Below, one piece after another: positions 44,673 through 53,260 of a stretch of 64,000 nt of DNA. Both the position numbers and the translations under genes were made by a program. Position 1 is the first letter of the stretch. Every line of letters begins with the position of its first letter. This DNA comes from Curtobacterium sp. Leaf261 (lineage in GTDB: Bacteria; Actinomycetota; Actinomycetes; Actinomycetales; Microbacteriaceae), in NCBI RefSeq assembly GCF_001422205.1, contig NZ_LMMJ01000011.1, positions 51,535 through 115,534 of the forward strand. The letters are read 5' to 3'. Under the pieces are notes generated by a model. The model saw only the letters and a list, made by a program, of their open reading frames with translations. It did no database searches and had not been told where the DNA came from.

Positions 44673-44711
44673 GCGGGGTGGTGGTACGGCGGGGGCGGCC
44701 CGTCACGAGGG

Positions 44712-44785
44712 GTGTTCTGAACACGGCGGTCCGGGCCGAACACCCGGATGCGGGTGTTCGGCGCGGACGCGCGTGTTCAGAACAG
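44712..44785. repeat. 74-bp dispersed palindrome, family II copy A
   Basis: Bounded by GTGTTCTGAACAC and CGTGTTCAGAACAG, with GAACACCCGGATGCGGGTGTTC in the middle. Its right arm encodes the last two codons and the stop of the upstream GH78 rhamnosidase. It probably also ends that transcript. Confidence 0.9.
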
Positions 44786-47080
44786 CCGGGGGGCGGCGAC
44801 GGGCGCGCGCAACTCGTGCGTGCCTCCCGTCAGGTGCTGCTCGTCGGCACCCGGCAGCCGCACGACGGCGGTGACCCCCTCGGGGACGGTCGCGTGCACC
44901 ACGAGGTCGCCGTCGGCGAGGTCCCACCGCACCGCGATCCGGCCGTGCACCGACTCGAGCGAGGTCTCCGCCCACGTCAGGCCCCCACCGGGCTGCGGCG
45001 CGATCAACACCGACGAGTACCCGGGCGTCAGGGGCGCGAGGCCGCCGACGGTCCGGTGCATCCAGTCCGCCACGGCCCCGAGCGCGTAGTGGTTGAACGA
45101 GGTCATCTCGCCCGGGTTGATCGTGCCGTCCGGGAGCATCGAGTCCCAGCGTTCCCAGACCGTCGTCGCGCCCATCGTCACCGGGTAGAGCCACGACGGG
45201 CACTCGGTCTGCAGCAGCAGCGCGTACGCGTCGTCGAGGTGTCCGGTCCGCGTCAGCGCGTCGGTGATGAACGGCGTGCCGGCGAACCCGGTCGAGATCC
45301 GGTGCCCGGACGCCACGACGAGCTCGGCCAGGCGGTCGCCCGCCGCGCGCTCGTCGTCCGCCGTCAGGACGCCGAACACGATCGCGAGCGCGTAGACGGT
45401 GGTGCAGTCCGACAGGATCCGACCGTCCGTCACGTAGTGCTCCCGGAACGCGGACTGGAGGCCCGCAGCGAGTTCCCGGGCCTCGGTCGCCTCCGCCTCG
45501 TGGCCGGTGAGCGCCGCCGCCTCCGCGACGAGGGTGGCGGAGTGGAACGCGCAGACCGTCGCGACGACACCCGGGTCGGCCTTGGCCTTGGCGGCGTCCT
45601 CCGGCGGGGCGTCCGGGTCGAGCCAGTCGCCGAACTGGAACACGGTGTCCCAGAGGCCCTGCGGCGACAGGTGGTCCCGGATGCGGCGAAGATGCGCGAT
45701 CATCGACGGCATCTGCTCCTCGAGGACGGCTCGGTCGCCGTACGCCTGGTACAGCGTCCACGGGACCCAGACCCCGGCGTCCGACCAGATCGCGGTCGCG
45801 TCGGGCTTGCCGAAGTCCTCGGCGGGGGAGTACTTGAGCACGTCCGGCACGACGAACGGGATGACGCCGTCGGCGTGCTGCTGCTCGAGCGACAGGTCGC
45901 GGAGCCAGTCGCCGAGGAACGCCCTGGTGTCGAACAGGTAGGACGCCGTCGGGGCGAACGCGGCGATGTCGCCGGTCCAGCCGAGTCGCTCGTCGCGCTG
46001 CGGGCAGTCCGTCGGGACGCTCAGGAAGTTGCCCTGCATGCCCCGGACGACGTTGTCGTGGAAGGTGTTCAGCAGGTCGTGGCTGCTGCGGAACGTGCCC
46101 GTGCGTGCCAGGTCCGATCCGACCTGCACGGCGGTGACGGCCGTGCGGAGCTCGTCGAGGGTGCCGGGCCAACCGTCGACCGCGGCGTACCGGAAGCCGT
46201 GGAACGTGAACCGGGGCTCGAAGACGTCGGGGCTGCCGGTACCGCCACCGCTCAGGGTGAAGTGGTCGGTGGCCTTCGCGGTCCGGAGCGGGCGGGTCCC
46301 GAGCTCGTCGTGCTCGAGCACCTCGGCGTGCGTCAGGGTCAGCACGGTGCCGGCCGGACCGGTCGCGGTGACGCGGAGCCAGCCGACGAGGTTGACCCCG
46401 AAGTCGATGATCGTCGCGCCGGCCGGGCTCCTCCAGACGTCGACCGGGGCGATCTCGGCGAGCGGACGGACCGGCGGCACGGTGTCGGCGACGAGTTCGC
46501 GCTCGCCGATGTCCACCGTGTGTACCGCGCGGCTCTCCGTCGGGGTGCCCGGCTGCGCCCAGGCCGACGTGACCAGGCGCCCGTCGATGTCCTCGCCGTC
46601 GTACAGCTGGTCGTCGGTGATCGCGCTCGACAGCGCCTGCCAGTCCGTGTCCGTCGCGACGTGCTGCGTGTGCCCGTCGGCGAACTCGATGCGGAGCTCG
46701 GCGAACCCGGCGCGCTCGTCCGTGTACCAGCCGCCGCCACCGCCCCACGCGAGTCGACCAGCGGCCCAGCCCCGGCCGATGATCAGCGCGATGACGGCTG
46801 CCTCGCCGGGGGCGGTGTCCGTCAGGTGCGCGGTCACGTCGTGCGAGGCGACGCGGATGCGCCACTCGTAGCTCGTCCAGCCCGGCTCGAGCAGGTGGTC
46901 GGAGACGCGCTCGCCGCCGAGCCACGCCTCGACGACGCCGAGGGCGCTGACGTCGAGGGTGGCCGCGGTGACGGCACCGTGGCCGTCGTCGAGGGTGAAC
47001 TCGCGGCGGAGGATCGGGGCGCTGCCGAACTCGCCGTCCGAGTCGGCCGCGATGAAGGGTGCGGTCCAGGTGGAGGTCAT
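44777..47080 (-). CDS. GH78 alpha-L-rhamnosidase (cytoplasmic), cassette A
   Basis: The product is 767 aa with no signal peptide, so it acts on imported rhamnosides. N-terminal beta domains (APILRREFTLDD, EPGWTSYEWRI) are followed by the (alpha/alpha)6 barrel with the GH78 signature DCPQRDERLGWTGD. Glu364 in this motif matches the proposed general acid of GH78 enzymes. FQFGDWLDPDAPPEDAAKAK and GEMTSFNHYALGAVADWMHR are further family blocks, with a C-terminal beta-sandwich. Releases terminal L-rhamnose. It is the last gene of a binding-protein/permease operon; 111 nt separate it from the permease gene. Its stop is supplied by a palindromic repeat. Confidence 0.93.
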   Translation of the reverse strand: MTSTWTAPFIAADSDGEFGSAPILRREFTLDDGHGAVTAATLDVSALGVVEAWLGGERVSDHLLEPGWTSYEWRIRVASHDVTAHLTDTAPGEAAVIALIIGRGWAAGRLAWGGGGGWYTDERAGFAELRIEFADGHTQHVATDTDWQALSSAITDDQLYDGEDIDGRLVTSAWAQPGTPTESRAVHTVDIGERELVADTVPPVRPLAEIAPVDVWRSPAGATIIDFGVNLVGWLRVTATGPAGTVLTLTHAEVLEHDELGTRPLRTAKATDHFTLSGGGTGSPDVFEPRFTFHGFRYAAVDGWPGTLDELRTAVTAVQVGSDLARTGTFRSSHDLLNTFHDNVVRGMQGNFLSVPTDCPQRDERLGWTGDIAAFAPTASYLFDTRAFLGDWLRDLSLEQQHADGVIPFVVPDVLKYSPAEDFGKPDATAIWSDAGVWVPWTLYQAYGDRAVLEEQMPSMIAHLRRIRDHLSPQGLWDTVFQFGDWLDPDAPPEDAAKAKADPGVVATVCAFHSATLVAEAAALTGHEAEATEARELAAGLQSAFREHYVTDGRILSDCTTVYALAIVFGVLTADDERAAGDRLAELVVASGHRISTGFAGTPFITDALTRTGHLDDAYALLLQTECPSWLYPVTMGATTVWERWDSMLPDGTINPGEMTSFNHYALGAVADWMHRTVGGLAPLTPGYSSVLIAPQPGGGLTWAETSLESVHGRIAVRWDLADGDLVVHATVPEGVTAVVRLPGADEQHLTGGTHELRAPVAAPRLF

Positions 47081-47191
47081 GGTGTCCTTCCAGCGGTCGT
47101 CGTCGTCGACGGCCGCGTCGTTGGTCTGGGGACCGGACGGAGGTGGGCCGACCTGCGCAGGGCGGGTCGGGCCTCCAGTCCGGGTGGGGCG

Positions 47192-48073
47192 TCAGCCCTT
47201 GACGGCGCCGCTGGTCATGCCGGCGACGATCTGTCGGTTGAAGAAGATGTACAGGATGAGCGGGGGGATCGTGATGAGCAGGACGTCGGTGAACAGCAGG
47301 TTCAGCTGGCTGACCGACTGGCTCTGGAACGCGTAGAGCGTCTGCTGCACGGTGGCGTTCTCGGACCCGGGCAGGAAGTACAGCGGGTTCGCGAAGTCGT
47401 TGAACACCGCCACGGACTGCACGAGCACCACCGTGATGATGACGGGCTTGAGGAGCGGCAGGACCACCCCGAAGAACAGCCGGATCGGACCGGCACCGTC
47501 GAGCACCGCCGCCTCGTCGAGCTCCTTCGGGATCGTCGCGACGAACGCCCGGAAGAGCAGGATGCAGAACGACAGGCCGAAGGTCGCCTCGATGAGGATC
47601 ATGCCGCCCATCGTCTTGAAGAGGTTCAGGCCCTGGAGCACCCAGATCGTCGGGACGATCGCGGGCGGGACGATGAGGCCGGCGAGGACGAAGAAGTTGA
47701 TGACCCCGTTCCACCGCCCGGGGCGCCGCTGCAGGACGTAGCCGACCATGGCCGAGAACACCACCATGATGATGACGCTCCCGACGGTGAGGACCGCGCT
47801 GTTCACGAACGCCCGGAGGATGCTGCTGCTGCCGGACGTGAACACCGCCTGCAGGTTCTGCCACAGCTGCCACTGGGTGGGGAGGCTGAAGCCGAGCTGG
47901 TTCGCCTCGGCGGGGGACTTCATCGCCTGGAGCAGGACGAAGACGAACGGGACGAGGAACACGAGGAAGCTGACGACGATGGCGATGATGCCGACCGTCC
48001 AGCGCTGGGTCCTCGCACGGCGGGACATGGACCGCCGCGGGATGGCGGCGACGGGGGTGCGGAGCGTGGTCAC
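47192..48073 (-). CDS. Sugar ABC transporter permease (MalG type), cassette A
   Basis: The product is 293 aa with six membrane helices. The EAA loop that contacts the ATPase reads DEAAVLDGAGPIRLFFGVVLPLLKP. C-terminal pair of permeases of the CUT1 class. Overlaps the upstream permease by 4 nt. Together with the partner and the binding protein it should import rhamnose-containing oligosaccharides or glycosides. No ATPase gene is present nearby. Confidence 0.92.
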   Translation of the reverse strand: MTTLRTPVAAIPRRSMSRRARTQRWTVGIIAIVVSFLVFLVPFVFVLLQAMKSPAEANQLGFSLPTQWQLWQNLQAVFTSGSSSILRAFVNSAVLTVGSVIIMVVFSAMVGYVLQRRPGRWNGVINFFVLAGLIVPPAIVPTIWVLQGLNLFKTMGGMILIEATFGLSFCILLFRAFVATIPKELDEAAVLDGAGPIRLFFGVVLPLLKPVIITVVLVQSVAVFNDFANPLYFLPGSENATVQQTLYAFQSQSVSQLNLLFTDVLLITIPPLILYIFFNRQIVAGMTSGAVKG

Positions 48074-49011
48074 AGTTCGGCCGGCTTCCTGTTGATGAGC
48101 CAGGAGACGGGGACCATGATCGCCGTGACGACGACGAACAGGACCACGTTGCCCGCGGTGGACAGGCCGTAGAAGCCCGCCTGGTACTGCTTGTAGATGA
48201 CGCTCGCGATCACGTCACTCGTGAACCCCGGACCGCCGCCGGTCATCGCCCAGATGAGGTCGAAGGACCGGAGTCCGCCGATGAGCGACAGGATGATGAC
48301 CGTCCCCATCGCCGGTCGGGAGAGCGGCAGCGTGATGTTCCGGAAGATCGTCCACGCGCTCGCGCCGTCGACCCGGGCGGCCTCGAAGTACTCCTGCGGG
48401 ATCGCCACGATGCCGGCGATGAAGATGAGCGTGGCGATGCCGACGCCCTTCCAGATGTCGACCGCGGCGACGCTCCAGAGCGCCAGGGCCGGATCGGTCA
48501 GCCACCCGGGGGTGGGGAGGCCGACCGACCCGAGGACGCCGTTGATGATCCCGTGGAACGGGTCCATCAGCGCCTTGAACGTGATGCCGATGCCGATCGT
48601 CGACACGAGCACCGGGAAGAACACGACCGCCCGCAGGTAGCCGCGTCCGAGCACCGGGGACGTCAGGAGCAGGGCGAGGGCGAGCCCGAGGACCACCTTC
48701 GCCGCGCTCGTCACGAACCCGTACTCGAACGTGTGCAGGAACCCGGACACGAGCTGCGGGTCCTGGAAGAACCGGACGAAGTTGTCGACGCCGATGAAGG
48801 TCTGGTCGAACAGCGTCCAGCGGGTGAGCGAGAACCAGAACCCGGCGAAGGTCGGGACCGCGAAGAACACGACGTACAGTGCGATCGCGGGGATGAAGAA
48901 CCACGCGGGGTAGAACGAGCGCATCTTCGCGCGCGCCGTCCGAGCCCCCTTCGGGTTCGTCGACTGCGACGGCGTGACGGCCGTCGTGAGCGTCGCGGTC
49001 ACCGTCCTCAC
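48070..49011 (-). CDS. Sugar ABC transporter permease (MalF type), cassette A
   Basis: The product is 313 aa. Six helices after a 30-residue cytoplasmic lead. EAA loop FEAARVDGASAWTIFRNITLPLSRP. WTLFDQTFIGVDNFVRFFQDP is typical of the MalF-like CUT1 subunit. The start overlaps the stop of the binding-protein gene by 4 nt, and its own stop overlaps the next permease. Confidence 0.92.
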   Translation of the reverse strand: MRTVTATLTTAVTPSQSTNPKGARTARAKMRSFYPAWFFIPAIALYVVFFAVPTFAGFWFSLTRWTLFDQTFIGVDNFVRFFQDPQLVSGFLHTFEYGFVTSAAKVVLGLALALLLTSPVLGRGYLRAVVFFPVLVSTIGIGITFKALMDPFHGIINGVLGSVGLPTPGWLTDPALALWSVAAVDIWKGVGIATLIFIAGIVAIPQEYFEAARVDGASAWTIFRNITLPLSRPAMGTVIILSLIGGLRSFDLIWAMTGGGPGFTSDVIASVIYKQYQAGFYGLSTAGNVVLFVVVTAIMVPVSWLINRKPAEL

Positions 49012-50351
49012 CAGCCCTTGAGGCCGAGCTGCTGGGCCTGCTGCACGACGTCCGCGTCGTACTGCTTGGCACCGACGGCCGCGGTGGAGATGCCGGAGCC
49101 GACCTGGACGCAGATCTTCTCGAGGTTCGGCCCCTTGATCGGGGAGAGGAACTCCAGGGCCGGGGTGGCCTCGTCACCGTCGATGTACTTCGCGAGGTCG
49201 CCGATCATCGGGGGGACCGAGCTCGGCAGCGTGCAGGTCGAGATGACGTACGGGCCACCGGGGGTCCCGGTGTCGTTCTGCACCTTGCAGCCGCTCGAGG
49301 AGTTCGCGTAGGTGATGAACTTCTTCGCCGCGGCGAGCTTGTCGCCCGTCGTCGTCTTCGGGATGTAGAGGCCGTTCGGCTCCCAGATCGTCATCTTCGT
49401 GTCGGCTGCGGTCTCGGCGGGGAGCGCGAACACCCCGATGTCGTCCACGGCGTCCGGGTTGTCCTGCTGCAGGGTCGAGATGGCGTTCGTCAGCATCGGG
49501 TACTGCGCCCCGGTGCCCTCGGCGAGCATCTTCAGGCCGTTCGCCTGGGTGGCTGACGCGAAGTCCTCGTTGACCAGGCCCTTGTCCTTGACCTCGGCGA
49601 GGTGCTCGAAGCCCGCGAGCGCCGGGTCCTTGGCGTAGGACTCCTTGTGCGCGGTGTACTTCGTGGCCCAGTTCGACTGCTGCGCGGTGATGTTCGCGAA
49701 GTCCCCGAGCACGAACAGCTGGCTCGTCCAGGTGTCGCCGTAGGTCTGGATGATCGGGTCGACCCCGGAGTCCTTGATCTTCTCGCTGTTGCTGATGAAC
49801 TCGTCCCAGGTGGTGGGGACGCTCAGCCCGAGCTTGTCGTAGACCTTCTTGTTGTACATCACACCGCCGCCGAACGAGGTGCCGAACGGTGCGCCGTACA
49901 TGCCCTTGTCGGTGCTGACGACCTTGGTGAACTGCTTGTCGACCTTGCTCGCCCAGCTCTGGTCGGACAGGTCGACCAGCGTGTTGTCCGGGTTGAGCGC
50001 CTGCATGAGCGACCCGGAGTTGTAGTTGAAGACGTCATTCATCTCGCCGGTCGACAGCCGTGTCTTGACGAGGTTGTCGCCGTCGGTGCCCTGCGGCTTC
50101 GTGTCGAGCTTGACCGTGATGTCCGGGTTCGCCTTCTCGAAGCCCGCGATGAGCGCCTTCGAGGTGACCGCCGTGGCGTCGGAGTTGTCGACGAGGTAGC
50201 TGATCTGGACCGAGCCGCCGCTGCCGGAGTCGCCGGAACCGCCGGAACCGCCGGACGAGCATGCCGCGAGGCCGCCGAGCAGGACGGTGGCGCCGCCGAT
50301 GGCGATCACCCTCGTGGTGATCGACCGGGTGGTGCGGGAACGTGCCGACAT
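49008..50351 (-). CDS. Sugar ABC transporter binding lipoprotein, cassette A
   Basis: The product is 447 aa from ATG 50351 with a perfect AAGGAGGT site that sits in the loop of a small hairpin. Lipoprotein signal with lipobox LAAC, then a Gly/Ser linker. Cluster-B family-1 fold: FEKANPDITVKLD, NDVFNYNSGSLMQAL, GAPFGTSFGGGVMYNKKVYDKLGL and WEPNGLYIPKTT. Captures a sugar at the outer face for the two permeases. First gene of cassette A, under a promoter flanked by two LacI-type sites and next to a LacI regulator. Confidence 0.92.
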   Translation of the reverse strand: MSARSRTTRSITTRVIAIGGATVLLGGLAACSSGGSGGSGDSGSGGSVQISYLVDNSDATAVTSKALIAGFEKANPDITVKLDTKPQGTDGDNLVKTRLSTGEMNDVFNYNSGSLMQALNPDNTLVDLSDQSWASKVDKQFTKVVSTDKGMYGAPFGTSFGGGVMYNKKVYDKLGLSVPTTWDEFISNSEKIKDSGVDPIIQTYGDTWTSQLFVLGDFANITAQQSNWATKYTAHKESYAKDPALAGFEHLAEVKDKGLVNEDFASATQANGLKMLAEGTGAQYPMLTNAISTLQQDNPDAVDDIGVFALPAETAADTKMTIWEPNGLYIPKTTTGDKLAAAKKFITYANSSSGCKVQNDTGTPGGPYVISTCTLPSSVPPMIGDLAKYIDGDEATPALEFLSPIKGPNLEKICVQVGSGISTAAVGAKQYDADVVQQAQQLGLKGW

Positions 50352-50369
50352 CCTTACCTCCTTGTAAGG
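50352..50369 (-). promoter_or_regulatory. Shine-Dalgarno held in a hairpin loop
   Basis: In the mRNA, CCUUAC and GUAAGG can pair around AAGGAG, directly before the AUG. The ribosome site would be exposed as the loop of a 6-bp hairpin. Confidence 0.55.
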
Positions 50370-50433
50370 TCCGGGCGCGGGCGCCCGGTGGAACGGACCG
50401 GATGCCGCGTCGTCGCGTCGTCCGGTGAAGCAG

Positions 50434-50481
50434 TTAGAACGTTTCAATTGGAATGGAACCACGTGAATTGAAGCGTGTCAA
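50434..50481 (-). promoter_or_regulatory. Cassette A promoter with two LacI-type sites
   Basis: On the minus strand TTGACA (50481-50476), 17 nt, TTCCAT (50458-50453). TTGAAGCGTGTCAA (50468-50481) covers the -35 and TTAGAACGTTTCAA (50434-50447) the start region, centres 34 bp apart. Both resemble, but differ from, TGAAACGATTCA elsewhere (9 of 12 positions each), suggesting a different LacI protein, most simply the neighbour at 50734. Confidence 0.7.
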
Positions 50482-50531
50482 TCATCCGTCCGGAATCGTT
50501 GCGGAACGTGCGCCGAACCGCCGACGGCGGT

Positions 50532-50693
50532 GCCGGACGGGAGGCGCGTGCCGGCCTTGGCCCGCGCCTCCTGACCGGCGGGCGGTACGGCGGACGGGAG
50601 GCCCGTGGCGGTCTGGCACCGCCCCTCCTGTCCGGCGGGTGGTGCGGCGGACGGGAGGCGCGTGGCGGCCTGGCACCGTCCCTCCAGGCCGGC
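50532..50693. repeat. Triple 57-bp tandem hairpin array, GGACTGGAGG family
   Basis: Units at 50532, 50589 and 50646 (period 57), each a hairpin of form GGCGGACGGGAGGC ... CTCC-GGCC. The array lies directly downstream of the LacI gene at 50734 and upstream of the cassette A promoter. It thus fills most of a 382-nt gap and may insulate the two units. Confidence 0.88.
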
Positions 50694-50733
50694 GGACGCG
50701 CTGCTACCGGCTCCTCGTGACTGCGAGGGCCGG

Positions 50734-51825
50734 TCAGGCCTCGGTGCGCCTCGGGTCGCTGAGCACCGGATCGGGCGCGGGTGCGTCAGCCCGCCTGCCC
50801 ATGGTGCTCTCGCGCGGGACGAGCTCGCTGCCGATCACGATCGACCGGTGCACGTGCGTCTCCGGAGGGTCGGTCAGCTCCGCGAGCATGAGGTCGACGG
50901 CGGCAGCGCCCATCTCGGACCCGTGCATCGTCACCGAGGTGAGCGGCACGGCACCGCCCCACGCGACCGAGTTGTGGTCGCAGCCGGAGACCGGGATGTC
51001 CTCAGGGACGCGGAGGCCGGCCGCACGGAGCTCCGTGACGACCGCCATCGCGAGCAGGTCCGTCACGCCGAGGACCCCGTCCGGCCGCTCCGACGCCGGC
51101 ATCCGCGCGATGCGGGCCCCGGCATCGGTGCCGCCGGGCGGGTCGATGTCACCGGCGTCGATCTCCACGAGGTCGACCCCCGGGTGCTCGGCCACGGCGC
51201 GGAGCACCCCTCGGTGTCGACGGTCCACGGGCTGCAGCTCCGGGCGGGCGCTGACGAACCCGATCCGGCGGCACCCCCGGTCGATGAGGTGCGTCGTCGC
51301 CAGGTACGCCGCCTGCTCGTTGTCGACGACGACCGAGCAGGCGTCGACCTCGCGGGGTTCGAAGTTGACGTAGACGACGGGTCGACCGTGCCGGCGTGTG
51401 AGGTCGACCTGGTCGCGGGACTCGGTCATGGGGGCGAGCAGGATGCCGGAGACGCGGGTGCTCTCGAGGTAGGCCAGGTGCTCGCCCTGCGCTGACGTGT
51501 CGTCCTCGCTGCTCGCCACCAGGAGGGTGAAGCCGCGCTCCCGTGCCCGGAGCTGTGCACCGTTCACCATGTCGCTGAACAGGGAGTTCCTGAGCGACAT
51601 GACGACCAGGCCGATGGAGCGCATGCTGCCGGACACGAGTGCGCTCGCGATGCGGTTCGGGGTGTAGCCGAGGGTCGCGATCGCCTCGCGGACGCGGTCG
51701 GCGGTCACGGTGCGGACCCGCTCCGGGTGGTTGAGGACGTTCGACACCGTCGCGAGGGACACCCCGGCCCGCTCGGCGACGTCGTGCACGCTCGGGGCGC
51801 CGCCGGGTCGAGGGGCCTGCGCCAT
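50734..51825 (-). CDS. LacI family regulator, probable cassette A repressor
   Basis: The product is 363 aa from ATG 51825. Helix-turn-helix SVHDVAERAGVSLATVSNVLNHPERV, then the hinge region and a periplasmic-binding-type effector domain (GILLAPMTESRDQVDL, VVYVNFEPREVDA, HLIDRGCRRIGFVSARPEL, SGCDHNSVAWGGAVPLTSV). It lies upstream of the cassette A genes in the same direction, separated by the hairpin array. Likely target: the two LacI-type sites at 50434-50481. The effector is presumably a rhamnose-containing sugar. Confidence 0.9.
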   Translation of the reverse strand: MAQAPRPGGAPSVHDVAERAGVSLATVSNVLNHPERVRTVTADRVREAIATLGYTPNRIASALVSGSMRSIGLVVMSLRNSLFSDMVNGAQLRARERGFTLLVASSEDDTSAQGEHLAYLESTRVSGILLAPMTESRDQVDLTRRHGRPVVYVNFEPREVDACSVVVDNEQAAYLATTHLIDRGCRRIGFVSARPELQPVDRRHRGVLRAVAEHPGVDLVEIDAGDIDPPGGTDAGARIARMPASERPDGVLGVTDLLAMAVVTELRAAGLRVPEDIPVSGCDHNSVAWGGAVPLTSVTMHGSEMGAAAVDLMLAELTDPPETHVHRSIVIGSELVPRESTMGRRADAPAPDPVLSDPRRTEA

Positions 51826-51875
51826 GGGCTGATCGTACCGGTGCCGCGGGCGGGCGCGGGCGGCGGCGCGGGCGC

Positions 51876-51949
51876 GTGTTCTGAACACGGGCGTCCGGGC
51901 GGAACACCCGGATCCGGGTGTGCGTGGTGGACGGGGGTGTTCAGAACAC
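51876..51949. repeat. 74-bp dispersed palindrome, family II copy B
   Basis: Bounded by GTGTTCTGAACAC and GTGTTCAGAACAC, with GGAACACCCGGATCCGGGTGT in the centre. Same length and about 80% identical to copy A at 44712. It lies between the two lacI-type genes. Confidence 0.9.
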
Positions 51950-51959
51950 CTGCCCGCCC

Positions 51960-52019
51960 GCCCGAGCGCCGCCTGCCCGAGCGCCGCCCGCCCGAGCGCC
52001 GCCCGCCCGAGCGCCGCCG
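51960..52019. repeat. Four 15-bp tandem repeats
   Basis: Unit GCCCGAGCGCCGCCC repeated four times with minor changes, adjoining the family II palindrome and ending 17 nt before the stop of the second LacI gene. Confidence 0.85.
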
Positions 52020-52035
52020 CCCGCGGCGCCTCGCG

Positions 52036-53040
52036 TCAGCCCGCCGTGGACGCCCGCACGACGAGCTCCGGGTGGAACTCGACGTGCTCGGTGGGACCAT
52101 CGGCGCCGAGGTCGATCTGCCGGAGCAGCAGCTCGATCGCGCGCGACCCGATCTCGCGGCTCGGCTGCCGGATCGAGGTGAGCGGGACGACGGTGGCCTC
52201 CGCGAAGTCGATGTCGTCGTACCCGATGAGGGCGATCTCGCGGGGGATCGCCACCGAGCCGCGCATGATGAACGCCTGCTCGAGCCCGACCGCGACGAGG
52301 TCGTTCGCCGCGAACACCGCGTCCGGCCGCTCTGCGGGGGAGCGGCGCTGGATCTCCTCGCCGACGCGCCGACCCTCGAGGACGCTGAGCGAGGCCGTCT
52401 CGATGACCTCGAGGGACGCTCCGGCGGCACGGACGGCCTCGAGCGCGCCACGGTGCCGGTCGGCGATCTGCCGGATCGAGAACGGGCCGCCGACGAACGC
52501 GATCCGCCGTCGTCCGATGTCGAGCAGGTGACCGGCCGCGAGTCGTCCGCCGGCGAGGTCGTCCACCGACACCGACGGGAACCGCTCGACGTCGGCGCGC
52601 CGGTCGACGAGCACGACCGCCGTCCCGTGGTCCCGGAGCAGCTCGAGCCGTGAGAGGTCGTCGCCGGCGGGGGAGATGAGGAGCCCGGCGACCCGGCGCT
52701 CCTCGAACAGGTCGATGTACGTGCGCTCGCGGTCGGCGGACTCGTCGCTGTTGCCGACGAGGACCGCGAGGCCCTTCGCCATCGCGGCGTCCTCGGCCCC
52801 GCGCGCGACGTCGGTGAAGAACGGGTTGCCGCCGTCGAGGACCACGAGCCCCACCGTGCTGCTCCGACCGGCCCGGAGCTGGCGCGCGAAGTCGTTCCGC
52901 ACGAACCCGAGCTGCGCGATCGCCGCCTGCACGCGTTCGACCGTGGTCGGCGCGACCTTGTCGGGGCGGTTCAGCACGTTCGACACGGTCCCCAGTGAGA
53001 CACCGGCGAGTGCCGCCACCTCACGCACGCTGACCGCCAT
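52036..53040 (-). CDS. LacI family regulator, probable rhamnose repressor
   Basis: The product is 334 aa from ATG 53040. DNA-binding domain MAVSVREVAALAGVSLGTVSNVLNRPDKV; effector domain with VGLVVLDGGNPFFTDVARGAE, VGNSDESADRERTYIDLFEE, HLLDIGRRRIAFVGGPFSI, ALIGYDDIDFAEATVVPLTSIRQP. It diverges from the MFS gene, whose leader carries TGAAACGATTCA. The same operator at rhaI and at cassette B suggests that this protein governs all three, with L-rhamnose or a pathway intermediate as inducer. Confidence 0.9.
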   Translation of the reverse strand: MAVSVREVAALAGVSLGTVSNVLNRPDKVAPTTVERVQAAIAQLGFVRNDFARQLRAGRSSTVGLVVLDGGNPFFTDVARGAEDAAMAKGLAVLVGNSDESADRERTYIDLFEERRVAGLLISPAGDDLSRLELLRDHGTAVVLVDRRADVERFPSVSVDDLAGGRLAAGHLLDIGRRRIAFVGGPFSIRQIADRHRGALEAVRAAGASLEVIETASLSVLEGRRVGEEIQRRSPAERPDAVFAANDLVAVGLEQAFIMRGSVAIPREIALIGYDDIDFAEATVVPLTSIRQPSREIGSRAIELLLRQIDLGADGPTEHVEFHPELVVRASTAG

Positions 53041-53076
53041 GGACCCATCCTGGCACCGGGGCGTGCGCTGGGTGCC

Positions 53077-53146
53077 GCACCGCGCCTCCAGGCCGTGTCG
53101 CGTCCGGTGGACCACCGGTCCGGAAGCCGGTCTGGAGGGACGGTGC
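53077..53146. repeat. Inverted pair of GGACTGGAGG elements
   Basis: GCACCGCGCCTCCAGGCC (53077-53094) and GGTCTGGAGGGACGGTGC (53129-53146) face each other around a CCGGTGGACCACCGG palindrome (53104-53118). It lies in the divergent promoter region of the LacI and MFS genes. Confidence 0.75.
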
Positions 53147-53234
53147 CGGACCCGGGGTCCGGGCGCCTCCGGCGGCCGCTCCGTTCCGGACTTGCAGACC
53201 CGACGTCGTCGGCCCTACAGTGCAACCCGGGTAT

Positions 53235-53246
53235 TGAAACGATTCA
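53235..53246 (+). promoter_or_regulatory. TGAAACGATTCA operator before the MFS gene
   Basis: A perfect copy of the 12-bp rhamnose-island operator, 14 nt before the ATG at 53261 and immediately before AGGAGGG. Binding would block initiation or early elongation. Confidence 0.8.
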
Positions 53247-53260
53247 GAGCAGGAGGGCCA

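Noticed and set aside
44678..48172. A 1164-residue open frame on the plus strand
   Set aside because: It is antisense to the GH78 gene and two permease genes with clear motifs. It is Arg/Gly/Val/Asp-rich with no domain; long antisense frames are expected at this GC content. The same holds for long frames at 1602-4088, 10351-12690, 15584-18280, 19479-21515 and 56151-58943.
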